DNA from: MFD01213-c1 sp963704405
Lineage (GTDB): Bacteria > Planctomycetota > Phycisphaerae > Tepidisphaerales > Tepidisphaeraceae
Direction of reading: 5' to 3'
Length of the DNA: 64,000 nucleotides
Assembly: GCA_963704405.1 (NCBI GenBank)
Contig: OY969903.1
Coordinates: 124,001-188,000 of the forward strand
In this document: positions 1 to 9,153 of the stretch, piece after piece
How positions within the stretch are numbered: position 1 is the first letter of the stretch
Layout of the letters: each line of letters opens with the position of its first letter
Program-made: the position numbers and the translations under genes
The notes under the pieces: model-generated
Told to the model about the DNA's origin: nothing
The model's database searches: none
Seen by the model: the letters and a program-made list of their open reading frames with translations, nothing else

Positions 1-2
1 AA

Positions 3-866
3 ACCGACGCCAAGCACTATGAATTCTGGGCACGCGGCGACGAAAACGGCTACTTCTCCATTCCCAATGTCCGCCCTGGCAACTACACGCTCCACGCCAT
101 CGCCGACGGCGTGCTGGGTGATTTCTCACAAGCCGACATCACTGTAAAACCCGGCCAGCCATTGAACCTCGGCCAGGTACAATGGATGCCCGTGCGATAT
201 GGCCGCCAGTTGTGGGACATCGGCGTGCCCAATCGCTCCGCGAGCGAATTCCTGCACGGCGACAACTACTGGCACTGGGGCCTTTATCTGCAATACCCCA
301 AAGATTTCCCCGATGACGTTCACTACATTGTCGGCAAGAGCGACTATCACACCGACTGGAACTACGCCCATGTCCCGCGCGCAACCGACAAGGTCGGCCG
401 CACCCGCGGAACCGCCACTACCTGGACGATCAGTTTCAACGTGCCGCAACCAGAGCACGGCAAAGCCACCCTCCGCCTCCCCTTGTGCGCCTCCACCGGC
501 ACGACCATCTACGCTACCCTCAATGGCAAAGCCATCGGCGACACGGGTCGCCTCCCCTATAACGCCACCATCAACCGCGACGGCATCCGCGGCAACTGGT
601 TCGAAAAGGACATCATCTTCAACGCCGCCCTCATAAAAGCCGGCAACAATGACCTCAAGCTCACCGTCCCCATCGGTGGCGTCACCAATGGCATTGAATA
701 CGACTACGTACGCCTGGAACTCGACGAAAATGCGAGGATGCCGGCGCAGCCCGCAACAATGCCTGCAACAACATCAGCCAGCACCGCTCCATCATCAACA
801 ACCTCGCCCATCACCATGACAACGACTCAGGCGACTCCCCCGACGACCACCACAACGGCGCCTTAA
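3..866 (+). CDS. Rhamnogalacturonan lyase-like protein (PL4 type), C-terminal part
   Basis: The reading frame is already open at the first bases of the window, so the N-terminal catalytic part lies outside it. The visible 287 residues start in a fibronectin-III-like middle domain (FWARGDENGYFSIPNVRPG). They continue into the jelly-roll carbohydrate-binding domain typical of family 4 polysaccharide lyases: NYWHWGLYLQYPKDFP, then a beta-rich stretch with LNGKAIGDTGRLPY and GNWFEKDIIFNAALIKAGNN. Such enzymes cleave the rhamnogalacturonan I backbone of pectin by beta-elimination and are usually exported. The last ~45 residues form a Thr/Pro/Ser/Ala-rich tail of low complexity, perhaps a linker or a surface spacer. 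The roughly 270 bp downstream hold no convincing gene. The family call rests on the domain pair; the substrate is inferred. Confidence 0.8.
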   Translation, partial: TDAKHYEFWARGDENGYFSIPNVRPGNYTLHAIADGVLGDFSQADITVKPGQPLNLGQVQWMPVRYGRQLWDIGVPNRSASEFLHGDNYWHWGLYLQYPKDFPDDVHYIVGKSDYHTDWNYAHVPRATDKVGRTRGTATTWTISFNVPQPEHGKATLRLPLCASTGTTIYATLNGKAIGDTGRLPYNATINRDGIRGNWFEKDIIFNAALIKAGNNDLKLTVPIGGVTNGIEYDYVRLELDENARMPAQPATMPATTSASTAPSSTTSPITMTTTQATPPTTTTTAP

Positions 867-1134
867 GAGCCTGTCGATCCACCCACCATTTAAGATCGGT
901 CGTACGTTTCGACGCATCTTGCTTCGCCAGTGAATGCTTCGCCGATACCGGACATCTGGTCAATATCCGACTTTTTCAGTCGACCCAAAATGGACGGGCT
1001 CCACAGGCGACCTGGCATGGTCCATGTATCTGGGCTGGTTGCGCTCCATCAGCACCAAAAAAAACGCCAATTGTCCAAATTCCGCACTCCGCTTACATTG
1101 CACCCAACACGCATCACACGAATGGATATAAGCC

Positions 1135-1896
1135 TTGGTTTTTACTCGCGATAGCTCTCAGATACGCCGCCTGCTCGGTCTGCCTCTCATTGTGGCGATT
1201 GTTCTGGCGGGCCTTCCCAATGGGTGCGCGACGATCCGCGTGACCGATCCTGCCCGTACCGCGACCGAAGAATTCCTCGAGAATGTCGCGACGACGCTTG
1301 CGGTCGATCAGCTTTCAACCGCCGTTCTGCGGGACCGAAAACTCTACATCGAAACGACTTACCTGAGCGCCAGCACGCAGCCTTCGGATGAGCATCAATA
1401 TCTGCTCGGCGAACTTCGCGCCAAGCTTCTGCTCAATGGTGTGCGCCTCGTCGACAAGCGCGAGCAATCCGAAATTGTCATGGAAGTGCGCAGCCAGGGA
1501 ATCAGCATCGATCACATCGAATTCCTGCTCGGCCTTCCATCTTCCAGCATCGGCGGCCTTGTAACCGGGGGTGTCGCTGCCACCACTCCTGAGCTGGCGA
1601 TCATCAAAACCACGAAACAGCACGGCTTCGCGAGCGTTGCTTACATTGCCTACTGGACCGACAGCGGTGAAGTCGTCGCCAGCTCCGGACCGTTCGTAGG
1701 CCGGACAATCCGCGATGACTGGTGGTTCTTTGGTTACGGCCCGCGGACGATCGGTAACATCCCGCCCGCCGAGCCGGCGCCGGGACAAAGTAACGCGGCC
1801 AACGCACCAGCCAAAAAAGCGCCGCCGGCCAAGGAAGCTGGCGCAACCAACCAGGGCAAACCCGCGCAAGGATTTCAAGGCAAAGGACCGCGATAA
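1135..1896 (+). CDS. Predicted lipoprotein, DUF6655-like
   Basis: The 253-residue protein has a lipoprotein-type export signal: basic residues (IRR), a hydrophobic run LLGLPLIVAIVLAGL and then Cys at about residue 32. The start is a TTG, the first possible start after an in-frame TAA six bases upstream. The mature part opens with RVTDPARTATEEFLEN, followed by a mixed alpha/beta domain. It resembles what I know as DUF6655 of planctomycetes, lipoproteins of unknown function with a TPARTATEQ-like motif. The last ~45 residues are an Ala/Pro/Lys/Gly-rich tail of low complexity. It ends about 90 bp before the AsmA-like gene on the same strand. No function can be assigned. Confidence 0.7.
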   Translation: MVFTRDSSQIRRLLGLPLIVAIVLAGLPNGCATIRVTDPARTATEEFLENVATTLAVDQLSTAVLRDRKLYIETTYLSASTQPSDEHQYLLGELRAKLLLNGVRLVDKREQSEIVMEVRSQGISIDHIEFLLGLPSSSIGGLVTGGVAATTPELAIIKTTKQHGFASVAYIAYWTDSGEVVASSGPFVGRTIRDDWWFFGYGPRTIGNIPPAEPAPGQSNAANAPAKKAPPAKEAGATNQGKPAQGFQGKGPR

Positions 1897-1945
1897 GGAA
1901 ATGAATGAACTACCGGGACATTGAAATTCACGTAGTTTGCCTCTC

Positions 1946-1976
1946 ACGGATTACGCGTTACGGATTACGCATTACG
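1946..1976 (+). repeat. Short quasi-tandem word repeat (GGATTACGC/GTTACGGATTACGCATTACG)
   Basis: Just upstream of the AsmA-like start is a run in which the word ATTACG or GTTACG recurs four times at 7-9 base steps. It has the same style as the arms of the hairpin repeats listed elsewhere in this window, but I see no complementary partner nearby, so it may be a single arm or a remnant. Confidence 0.5.
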
Positions 1977-1989
1977 AACCGCTCATGAC

Positions 1990-4900
1990 ATGCGCCGCTG
2001 GTTCTTTCGCATCCTCATCGGTTTGGCCGCGCTTATTGTGCTGGTCGTGGTGATCGTCCAGCTTGTGCTCTGGTCAAGCATTCCTAAAAAGCTGGTGGTC
2101 AAGCAGATCGAGCAGGAAATGGGGCTGCGGATCAGCACCGAATCACTCACGACCGGGTGGCTGGGGCGCTCCACGCTGACGAATGTTTCGCTCGGTTTGC
2201 CGCTGTCAAAGCAGTCCTTCCTGAATGTCAAAACGCTGAAGGTCAAACACACGACGCTCTTTGGCCTGCTGCTCGGACGGTCGGTTTCCATTGACTACAT
2301 CGAGATCGACCAGCCGAATGTGCTTGTCGTTCAGGATGCGAGCGGGCAATGGAATCTCCAGGAGGTTGCCGAGCTCCTGGCCCGCGCCGGGGGAGGCAAA
2401 TCCGCGCAGGATTCGCAAAAACAGGGCATCCCGAAAATCCCCAACGTGCGGCTGGTCGATGGCACGGTACAGATGATCGACAACCATCAGCAAACCACCA
2501 CCATCTCTCCGCTGAACGTCAACGGCTACTCTCAAGGCTCGCTGGTCTGGAACTATGAAGTGACGATTGCCGACTCTGTAAGCCTCATCGGGAAAGTTGC
2601 GCCCGGCGGCAACTGGAAACATGAACTTGCGCTAAATGCTCATCATCTGGATGCCCTGCTGAAAGGCCGTAACCTGTCTACCTTCGCGGCCGACATCAAA
2701 GGAGAGTGGACTGGTCAGGTCACAAGTGACGGCAAGATTACCGGTACGCTGCTGCTCGATCACGCCAGCGCCAAATCGGTGCCGGGCGCGGGGGATGTCA
2801 ATGCATCAGGTGCGCTGGATGTTGAGTCGGCCAACGGCGCGGTGACCCTGCGACCGGCCAAGATGGAACTGACGACGGAAAATCCGACGCTTCCTGACAT
2901 TCGGCTGGCGGCGGGGACGATCATTTCGGATGAACAGGGCGTTCGCGCACAATCGATGCAGGTTGCCGCGCTGGGCGGGCTGGCGGTTCTTGATGCGAAC
3001 TTTGATCCCAAGACGATGGCCGGAGATTTGCAGGCGCGATGGAGCGGGCTCGGTCTGCCGAACAATATGAGCCACAGCGGATCGGCGACCGCGTCGCTGC
3101 GGATGCCGTTTGAGGGGAAACCGGTCATTAAGGTGGATGTCGTGAGCCAGGGCACGACGGCATCGGGCAGTTGGGATGCGAAGCTCAATGTGGCCGGGCA
3201 GGGGCAATCGTGGAAATCAATCGATTGGATTCTGACCGCGCCCGCACTTAACTGGAACGGCAGCCGCCCAGTTCAGCTTGCGCAGCTCGTCGGCCACATC
3301 AGCCAGCGGTGGCCGAGCATCGAGTTGACCGATCTGACGTTGCCTGCGCGGCCGCACCTGGTCAGCCGGGCCGCCGCCAATCTTGCGAATTTTAACTGGT
3401 CCTTCTGGCTTGACGCCGGAGGCGCGCCTTCAGCAAACGGAACGGTGGTTCCCATTAACTTCTCGATTAACGCATGGGGCGACGAGAAACTTTATACCCT
3501 GCATGACCTGAACCTTCAGATTTCCGACACGAGCCTCTGGGCCGGGGGCTACTATGACAAGAGCAAACCAAACCCGGTAAACCTTGATGTCTACCTCACG
3601 CAAAGCCCGCAACTCGCGCCGGCTTCGCCGGTGCAGGGCCACATCGGCGGCAACTGGAATGTTTCCGGCTGGCTTTTCCAGACGCCGGATAAAACATTCC
3701 ATCCTCAGATGACCATTAAAGGCCATCTGAAGAGCAACGACCTGGTCCTGTTCGATCGCCCGGTCGGCGATATCGATCTGCAGATGAAGGGCGCCGTCGA
3801 CAACGCCGACATCAATATCGAAACAACAGAGCTGGTGATGTTTCAGGGGTGGTGGTCGCTGAAAGCTCAGTACCCGACCAGCAAGCACGGCCTGCAACTG
3901 AAGGTGGATGTCCGAGAACTTCCGGTAGAAGAAGTCGCGAAGGTCGCAAAACTGGACGGCATAGCCGGCACTGTCAGTAGCGCCTCGTGGCGAATTGAAA
4001 TCCCCGCTTCAGGCGGCCTGAACCAGGTCACGATGGACTCTCGCTATGAAGTGCGTGACCTGAGCGCCTTCGGTTTCAAGGTGGATAAAGTTGAAGCGGT
4101 CGCCACGCTGGAGAATGAGGTGTTTAAAGTCATCCCGTTGATCGCTGCGTCGGGGGACGGGCGGGTGAATACGACCGTCATGTATGACCTGAACAATCCA
4201 CGTCACATTCAAACGGAAATCAATGTGGACAAGTGGCCGTATGGGACACCGGGCGGCGCGCTGCTGACGCTGTTCGCCAATGCCAAGCTCGATATTGACC
4301 TGAAGGAAAAAGGCGTATCTGGTCCGTTCAACGCGTCTCTGGACATGCTGATCCATAATACTCCGCTGGCCCATGCCGACCTGGCATCTGACCTGCGCGG
4401 CCGCATTCTGGAGATCCACAAACTTCAGGGCCATGTGCTGAACGGAACTTTCAACGGCCTTGCAACTGTGGACATTGACAAGCCGCTGGAGGCGCATGGG
4501 CAGATTCAGTGGATGGATGTTGACGCCGCCGCGCTGACGCCGCTTACACCGGCGCTGAACGGCGTCGGGGGCAAATATTCCGGTACGATCACTCTTGGTC
4601 CCGCCCGGGATCCGCGGCCGCTCGAACCGGTTCGAATCGACATTAATGTGGACGCGGACAATGGGCACTTCAAGAGTGTCCGCATCGGCGGCAACGGACT
4701 CTTTGCGGTTCACGCCGTCGCGTATGCCAATATCGATCGGGCCGTTCTGGATCATTCTGACATACACATTGCCGATGGCCTCGTTCACATCTGGGCACGC
4801 GGCGGCAGAGGGCTTATCTCCCAGGCGGCACAAATTGATTTCGAAAACCTTCAACTGGACCAGATCGCCCATCTCGATCAAACGCGGGTGAGCACCATGC

Positions 4901-5430
4901 CTGGCCTGATCAGCGGCCGATTTGCCCTCGTCGGCAGCGGGGCTGATCCGTCCAAGTTGCTCGGGCAGGGTAAAATCGAAATGGCCAAGACCGATCTCGG
5001 GAATTTTGGCCCGATCGCCTCGCTCTATGCCATAATGAATCCCGGCGCCGGCTCAGTGCCCAACGGAACTGGCACAATCACGATGGCATTGGAACAAAAT
5101 CAGTTGCGAATCACGCGGTTCAGTTATTACAACCGCGGCATCGATGCCCGGGGCATCTTCACGGTTGGACCGAATATCTGGAATCTTCCCAACACGCCGG
5201 TCAGCGGCCAGGTGGTCGGCACGGCGCAGCCGCTCAAGAACACCCGGCTGCCGCTTCTGGCGGATTTCGATCAGGTGTTCGGCGCGCTGCAAGGCAGCCT
5301 CACGACAATCAATGTCCTGGGTCCCGATATGTCGCAAATCCGTTATGTGCCGGCTGCGGTTTCTGAAATGGGCGATTCGCTGAAGAGCATATTGGTTGGA
5401 GATGCGAAATCTTCGACGGGAGAGCAGTGA
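1990..5430 (+). CDS. AsmA-like / TamB-like envelope protein
   Basis: This is a 1146-residue protein with one N-terminal membrane anchor (WFFRILIGLAALIVLVVVIVQLVLW, split here as WFFRILIGLAALIVLV then VVIVQLVLW). A long, repetitive beta-rich periplasmic part follows, with the AsmA-type opening pattern: a new hydrophobic strand, a GLRISTESLTTGWLGRSTLTNVSL-like segment, then IDYIEIDQPNVLV. The C-terminal part (LVGSGADPSKLLGQGKIE, then FSYYNRGIDARGIFTVGP) matches the AsmA/YhdP C-terminal region. Members are thought to form elongated hydrophobic grooves that carry phospholipids between inner and outer membranes. The ATG at 1990 directly precedes the basic n-region MRRWFFR. The gene stands alone on its strand. 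Family confidence is good; substrate is unknown. Confidence 0.8.
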   Translation: MRRWFFRILIGLAALIVLVVVIVQLVLWSSIPKKLVVKQIEQEMGLRISTESLTTGWLGRSTLTNVSLGLPLSKQSFLNVKTLKVKHTTLFGLLLGRSVSIDYIEIDQPNVLVVQDASGQWNLQEVAELLARAGGGKSAQDSQKQGIPKIPNVRLVDGTVQMIDNHQQTTTISPLNVNGYSQGSLVWNYEVTIADSVSLIGKVAPGGNWKHELALNAHHLDALLKGRNLSTFAADIKGEWTGQVTSDGKITGTLLLDHASAKSVPGAGDVNASGALDVESANGAVTLRPAKMELTTENPTLPDIRLAAGTIISDEQGVRAQSMQVAALGGLAVLDANFDPKTMAGDLQARWSGLGLPNNMSHSGSATASLRMPFEGKPVIKVDVVSQGTTASGSWDAKLNVAGQGQSWKSIDWILTAPALNWNGSRPVQLAQLVGHISQRWPSIELTDLTLPARPHLVSRAAANLANFNWSFWLDAGGAPSANGTVVPINFSINAWGDEKLYTLHDLNLQISDTSLWAGGYYDKSKPNPVNLDVYLTQSPQLAPASPVQGHIGGNWNVSGWLFQTPDKTFHPQMTIKGHLKSNDLVLFDRPVGDIDLQMKGAVDNADINIETTELVMFQGWWSLKAQYPTSKHGLQLKVDVRELPVEEVAKVAKLDGIAGTVSSASWRIEIPASGGLNQVTMDSRYEVRDLSAFGFKVDKVEAVATLENEVFKVIPLIAASGDGRVNTTVMYDLNNPRHIQTEINVDKWPYGTPGGALLTLFANAKLDIDLKEKGVSGPFNASLDMLIHNTPLAHADLASDLRGRILEIHKLQGHVLNGTFNGLATVDIDKPLEAHGQIQWMDVDAAALTPLTPALNGVGGKYSGTITLGPARDPRPLEPVRIDINVDADNGHFKSVRIGGNGLFAVHAVAYANIDRAVLDHSDIHIADGLVHIWARGGRGLISQAAQIDFENLQLDQIAHLDQTRVSTMPGLISGRFALVGSGADPSKLLGQGKIEMAKTDLGNFGPIASLYAIMNPGAGSVPNGTGTITMALEQNQLRITRFSYYNRGIDARGIFTVGPNIWNLPNTPVSGQVVGTAQPLKNTRLPLLADFDQVFGALQGSLTTINVLGPDMSQIRYVPAAVSEMGDSLKSILVGDAKSSTGEQ

Positions 5431-5547
5431 ATAGTTGCTGGGGTGGAATGGTCGCTGGAGTGGAAACGTAGATGCATGGCGTGCATCAGTAGACCGCGAA
5501 TCTGATGACGTGCTGAAGATACATATCCTGCTTTTGTTTTATCCCCG

Positions 5548-5594
5548 ATAAAAAAGACAAGGTCCGACGCTCCCCTGAGAGCCGCCGGACCTTG
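5548..5594 (-). terminator. Terminator-like hairpin, minus strand
   Basis: Arms CAAGGTCCG (5558-5566) and CGGACCTTG (5586-5594) are perfect complements with a 19-base loop. On the minus strand the hairpin is followed by TCTTTTTTAT, a typical intrinsic terminator tail. The nearest minus-strand gene ends at 6100 and already has its own terminator, so this may be a backup or may serve an unrecognised transcript. Confidence 0.6.
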
Positions 5595-5663
5595 CACCGG
5601 GCACCCACTCCCGGTCTGAATCGAAATTGATTTTTAGTTTGAGCTTCTGCAACCCGGGCTAGC

Positions 5664-5696
5664 GTGTCGTCCGACCGACCGCCGGTCGGACGACAC
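5664..5696. repeat. Perfect palindrome, 14-bp arms with 5-base loop
   Basis: GTGTCGTCCGACCG (5664-5677) is exactly complementary to CGGTCGGACGACAC (5683-5696). There is no T-run beside it, so it is not an obvious terminator. It follows the text ACCCGGGCTAGC, a word I associate with dispersed intergenic repeats of planctomycetes. It is probably a REP-like element. Confidence 0.6.
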
Positions 5697-6020
5697 CGCC
5701 CGTGGGAACCAACCGCGCTCCATGATTTCGATGACCCGCAGGCCATCCATCACCGCCAACACGACGATGACGAAAATACTAGAACAAAGAGAGTGCCACG
5801 CGCAAAAAACTGGCGGCGCGTCCTCAAATGAGGCGATTCTCCCTGAAAAATGATGGTCCTGTGAAGCTCGGTAAGCTGGGACGCCAAAGCCCTTCGCCAG
5901 TTAATTAATCATCTGCAGGCAAGGCCGCGCACGACTTGTGCATATATGAGCTTGGACTGCCTGCCGCACCATTTGAAACAAAAAAGAATGGCGCAGCACG
6001 TCCGACCGAATCCGTAACCA

Positions 6021-6064
6021 ATAAAAAACCGCGGGCTGAAAGAATCATCTTCCGGCCCGCGGTT
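6021..6064 (-). terminator. Rho-independent terminator of the S53 peptidase gene
   Basis: On the minus strand a stem of AACCGCGGGC and GCCCGCGGTT (plus-strand 6027-6036 and 6055-6064, perfect 10 bp) is followed directly by a T-rich tail (complement of ATAAAAAA). It lies about 36 bp past the stop of the peptidase gene that ends at 6100. Confidence 0.85.
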
Positions 6065-6099
6065 GATTATTGGTCGCAATCAATGATTGCTACTTTGCA

Positions 6100-9000
6100 T
6101 TAAACGGGCCGCACAACGAAGTTCGCCGACACGACTTCGTCAACCGGGCTGTCGATTTTCGTAGCGTGGATACTGGTATCGCCGGAGGATCGCACCGAGG
6201 CGACGGCGCCTCCGCTGACGCCGAACACTGAGCCGCCGTTAGCTGTTTGCACGGTGCCAAGCGTCAGCGCGCCGACCTTCCAGCCGGCGACCATGGTGTT
6301 GCTGAATCCGCCCGCCGCCCGCACTTTCACTTTCTTGATGCTTGCGGCCTTATTTACAAAGTCATCTGCTGATGATGGAAGCGATGTCAGGTCGCTGCGC
6401 ACACCGGCAAAGAATGTGCTGTCGGCGATGCTCGAGGCCAGCACGGTGCCAATGTCGCCGCTTGTCAGGATCGAAGTGCCGGCGATCGAACCGCCGACGA
6501 GGACCGATGCGACAGACGTGGTTATCACCTTGGTTCCGCCGAACGTTCCCTTGACCACGATCGAACCGATGCTTGGTGCGGTGATCGTGTCGGGGACACC
6601 ATCGGTGTTCAGGTAGGCGGTCGCAAAAATCGACCGAATCGGGATCAGGGAAGCAATGCTCGTATCAAGCACTCGGCTGAAGGTAAAACCGACCGACCCG
6701 CCAGGGACTACACCGACGGAGATTGTCCCGGCCTGGACGAAGTTCAGGGTTGCGCTGTTCAGCCCGCCGCTGACGCTCAGTTGACCGAGCAGGTTGGCGG
6801 TCTTGCCGTTGATCGTGCCCATCGAGCCGGTGATGATCATGTTGCGGAAGGAAGTTTGGCCGCCGGCGCTCTTGATGAAGAGCGACGTGCCGGCATTGGT
6901 TCCATCTGCGACAATTTCGAACGCGTCAGTTGAAGTTGAAGACGATCCGAGGAAGACGATGTTGCCTGAGCCGGCTCCTTTGAGCTGGATCGTCACTCGA
7001 TGATCCAGGTAGTCAGTATAGATGGCTTTCTGGGTGGCGCTGAACGGCAAGGTCACAACCGCCTGGTCCTGAACCGTGCCGGTTGCGAGGGAGCGTCCCA
7101 GCAGAGGCGGTGTGCCGCTGGCGACGATGTTGGAAAGGGTCAGCGTGAGTGTCTTGGTGCGATCGCCGCTCGTGATAAATCGGCGGAATACCGGGACCAG
7201 CACCGTCTGCTCAATCTGACCGGGATGGAAGGTCAGCGTGCCTGACTGAGCTTCGTAATCCAGCCCGGCGACCGCGGTGCCATCGGAAGTTGTGTAGTCA
7301 ACTGAAACAACCGCCGACAGCGCCGGCGCGACGCCGACTCTGAATGGCAGATACGCCAATCCGGTCAGCGATTCAGTGACCGTCGCGTCTTCAACGCTCA
7401 CGGCCGGCGGAACGTTCGTCAGGATTGTTCCCACGCCCTGCGAAGGGGAGCCGAGGTTTACCGTCGTCGATTTACCGATTCCGAGGAAGAACGTTTTATC
7501 CAACTGCGGATTGGTGCCGCCAAATACGACCACATCCACCGGTGCGATGCTGACGGTGTTCGGCGGGAATACGACGCTTCCGCTGGTGAACTGGAAGTCG
7601 ATCCCCTGAACGGCTGTGTTGTCGATGGTTGCAAAGGGCACAGTCACAGGAAACGGCGCCGGGGCCGACAGAGAGATGAAGAACGGATAATTGATATTGC
7701 CGGCGTTTGGACGAGTTGCCGTGAAGCTGCTGACGCTGGCCGTGGGGAAGTCATCGTTGACGATCGTTCCCGTTCCCCGGTTGTTGGTGGCGACGTATCC
7801 GGTCGGCGTTGAAATATTGACAAAGAATGTTTCGTCCAGCTCGATGTTTGTGTCACCAACGACATCCACAACGATGGTCTGCGAAAGTATGCCCGGCGCG
7901 AAGGTCAGGGTTCCGCTGGTGGGAACGTAGTCATTGTTGGCAACGGTGGCGCTGCCGTCGCTGGTGCTGTAGCTCACGGCGACGCCTGCATCATTGACCG
8001 GGTCAAGCGTCACAGTGAACCGAAAGAGCGTGAATCCGCTATTGCCTTCAAATGCGGTGGCGTCGCCGATGGTGATCGTCTTGCGGAACATGCCGCAGTC
8101 GATCGTGGAATCCCAGGTTGCCGCGGTCACTACGATTGCGGATGTGTTACCTGTTGTTGGGTCGGGATTGCTATCGTTGGCGGGATTACCACCCTGGAAC
8201 GCCGGGCTGATATGGAAACCGGGCGGCGTATCAAAATGGATGTAATACGTTCCGGGCTGCATCTGGCTGAAGCTGTATCCGCCGTTGGGATCGGTCGTGG
8301 TGGTAGCGACGGTTCCATCATCACTGGTGCCGATGACGCCGTCTGTGCCCGGAGTCCGCAGCGTTACCTGCACGCCGCTGATTCCGCTGAGATCATCCTG
8401 AATGCCATTGACGTTGACATCGTTGAATACTTTGTTGCCGAGGAACGGTCCGGTCAGATCAGGAATGAGCAGGTTGGCGATCGGCGATCCGAGGCCGGTG
8501 ACCATGTCATAACCGATCGTCGCCGAGAATCCGTTGTCACCGGTGGTGATGTCATTGAAGTCCCGGCCCGGCAACTGATACAAGCGCGGGAGCGTCTGAC
8601 TCGGGCCATCCAGTGAATCGAGATTTTGAATGGATCGGCTCTGATCGGCGATGGCAATAATGCCGGCGTACATCGGGCAGGCCAGGCTGGTGCCGCCGAT
8701 CTGGCCGGGAATCCAGGGGGTAGCCGTACCGTAGTCGAAGGTGTCGTATACCGGCACACCGGTCGCCGGATCGGCGTCCATCGATACGTCGGGTACGGCA
8801 CGCTGCAGGGTGTTTTGGGTGACAACGCCCAACTGATAGGTTGGCTGGCTCTCGACGGCGCTGATGCCACCACCGCTGCCACCGCTGACGCCGCTGGACG
8901 ATCCATTGCCCCAGCCGGTTTCACCGCTGTATGAATTGCCGGTGATGTTCAAAGTCGTACCGCCTACTGCGACCACATTTGGCGAGGCAGCCGGATAGCT

Positions 9001-9153
9001 GACGCCAAATGTTGCGGACCCGGGCAAAAATGCGCCGTTATCGCCGCTTGATGCAAGGAATGTCACGCTCCGGTGGTTAACCGGGGTGGTAAAGAATTGA
9101 TCGAAGCTGATTTCGCCGGCGAATTCCTGGCCGCCGAAGCTCATGGATACCAC
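6100..9153 (-). CDS. S53 (sedolisin) peptidase, main part with SdrD-B-like and Calx-beta domains
   Basis: This frame carries the second half of a secreted S53 serine peptidase; its first half is the overlapping feature 9141-9809. The catalytic domain shows the oxyanion Asp in SSGDNGA and the nucleophile in GGTSLACPMYAG, with the calcium-site end DFNDITTGDNGF (up to about residue 235). Next come one SdrD B-like domain (VFNDVNVNGIQDD, about 236-360) and three Calx-beta-like repeats, each with a pattern like DYVPTSGTLTFAPG (about 361-690). A roughly 300-residue beta-solenoid-like end follows, with repeated SIGSIVVKGTFGGT-like turns. The protein is presumably exported and attached to the cell surface. 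The frame breaks at about 9177 by one base; VNGVDVVSMSFGG continues the N-terminal frame exactly where homologues do. A terminator follows at 6021. Confidence 0.85.
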   Translation of the reverse strand: MVSMSFGGQEFAGEISFDQFFTTPVNHRSVTFLASSGDNGAFLPGSATFGVSYPAASPNVVAVGGTTLNITGNSYSGETGWGNGSSSGVSGGSGGGISAVESQPTYQLGVVTQNTLQRAVPDVSMDADPATGVPVYDTFDYGTATPWIPGQIGGTSLACPMYAGIIAIADQSRSIQNLDSLDGPSQTLPRLYQLPGRDFNDITTGDNGFSATIGYDMVTGLGSPIANLLIPDLTGPFLGNKVFNDVNVNGIQDDLSGISGVQVTLRTPGTDGVIGTSDDGTVATTTTDPNGGYSFSQMQPGTYYIHFDTPPGFHISPAFQGGNPANDSNPDPTTGNTSAIVVTAATWDSTIDCGMFRKTITIGDATAFEGNSGFTLFRFTVTLDPVNDAGVAVSYSTSDGSATVANNDYVPTSGTLTFAPGILSQTIVVDVVGDTNIELDETFFVNISTPTGYVATNNRGTGTIVNDDFPTASVSSFTATRPNAGNINYPFFISLSAPAPFPVTVPFATIDNTAVQGIDFQFTSGSVVFPPNTVSIAPVDVVVFGGTNPQLDKTFFLGIGKSTTVNLGSPSQGVGTILTNVPPAVSVEDATVTESLTGLAYLPFRVGVAPALSAVVSVDYTTSDGTAVAGLDYEAQSGTLTFHPGQIEQTVLVPVFRRFITSGDRTKTLTLTLSNIVASGTPPLLGRSLATGTVQDQAVVTLPFSATQKAIYTDYLDHRVTIQLKGAGSGNIVFLGSSSTSTDAFEIVADGTNAGTSLFIKSAGGQTSFRNMIITGSMGTINGKTANLLGQLSVSGGLNSATLNFVQAGTISVGVVPGGSVGFTFSRVLDTSIASLIPIRSIFATAYLNTDGVPDTITAPSIGSIVVKGTFGGTKVITTSVASVLVGGSIAGTSILTSGDIGTVLASSIADSTFFAGVRSDLTSLPSSADDFVNKAASIKKVKVRAAGGFSNTMVAGWKVGALTLGTVQTANGGSVFGVSGGAVASVRSSGDTSIHATKIDSPVDEVVSANFVVRPV

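Larger units (their letters stand above)
5431..6099. other. 669-bp gene-free stretch between convergent genes
   Basis: No convincing coding region is seen on either strand. The stretch holds two terminator-like hairpins that read toward the minus strand and a perfect 14-bp-arm palindrome, all listed separately. The rest is unremarkable. Confidence 0.6.

Noticed and set aside
930..1154. Two short plus-strand frames before the lipoprotein gene
   Set aside because: Low-complexity, overlapping each other, no family likeness and no ribosome site.
4009..4881. A 290-codon open frame antisense to the AsmA-like gene
   Set aside because: No motif, no ribosome site, and the plus strand is clearly coding.
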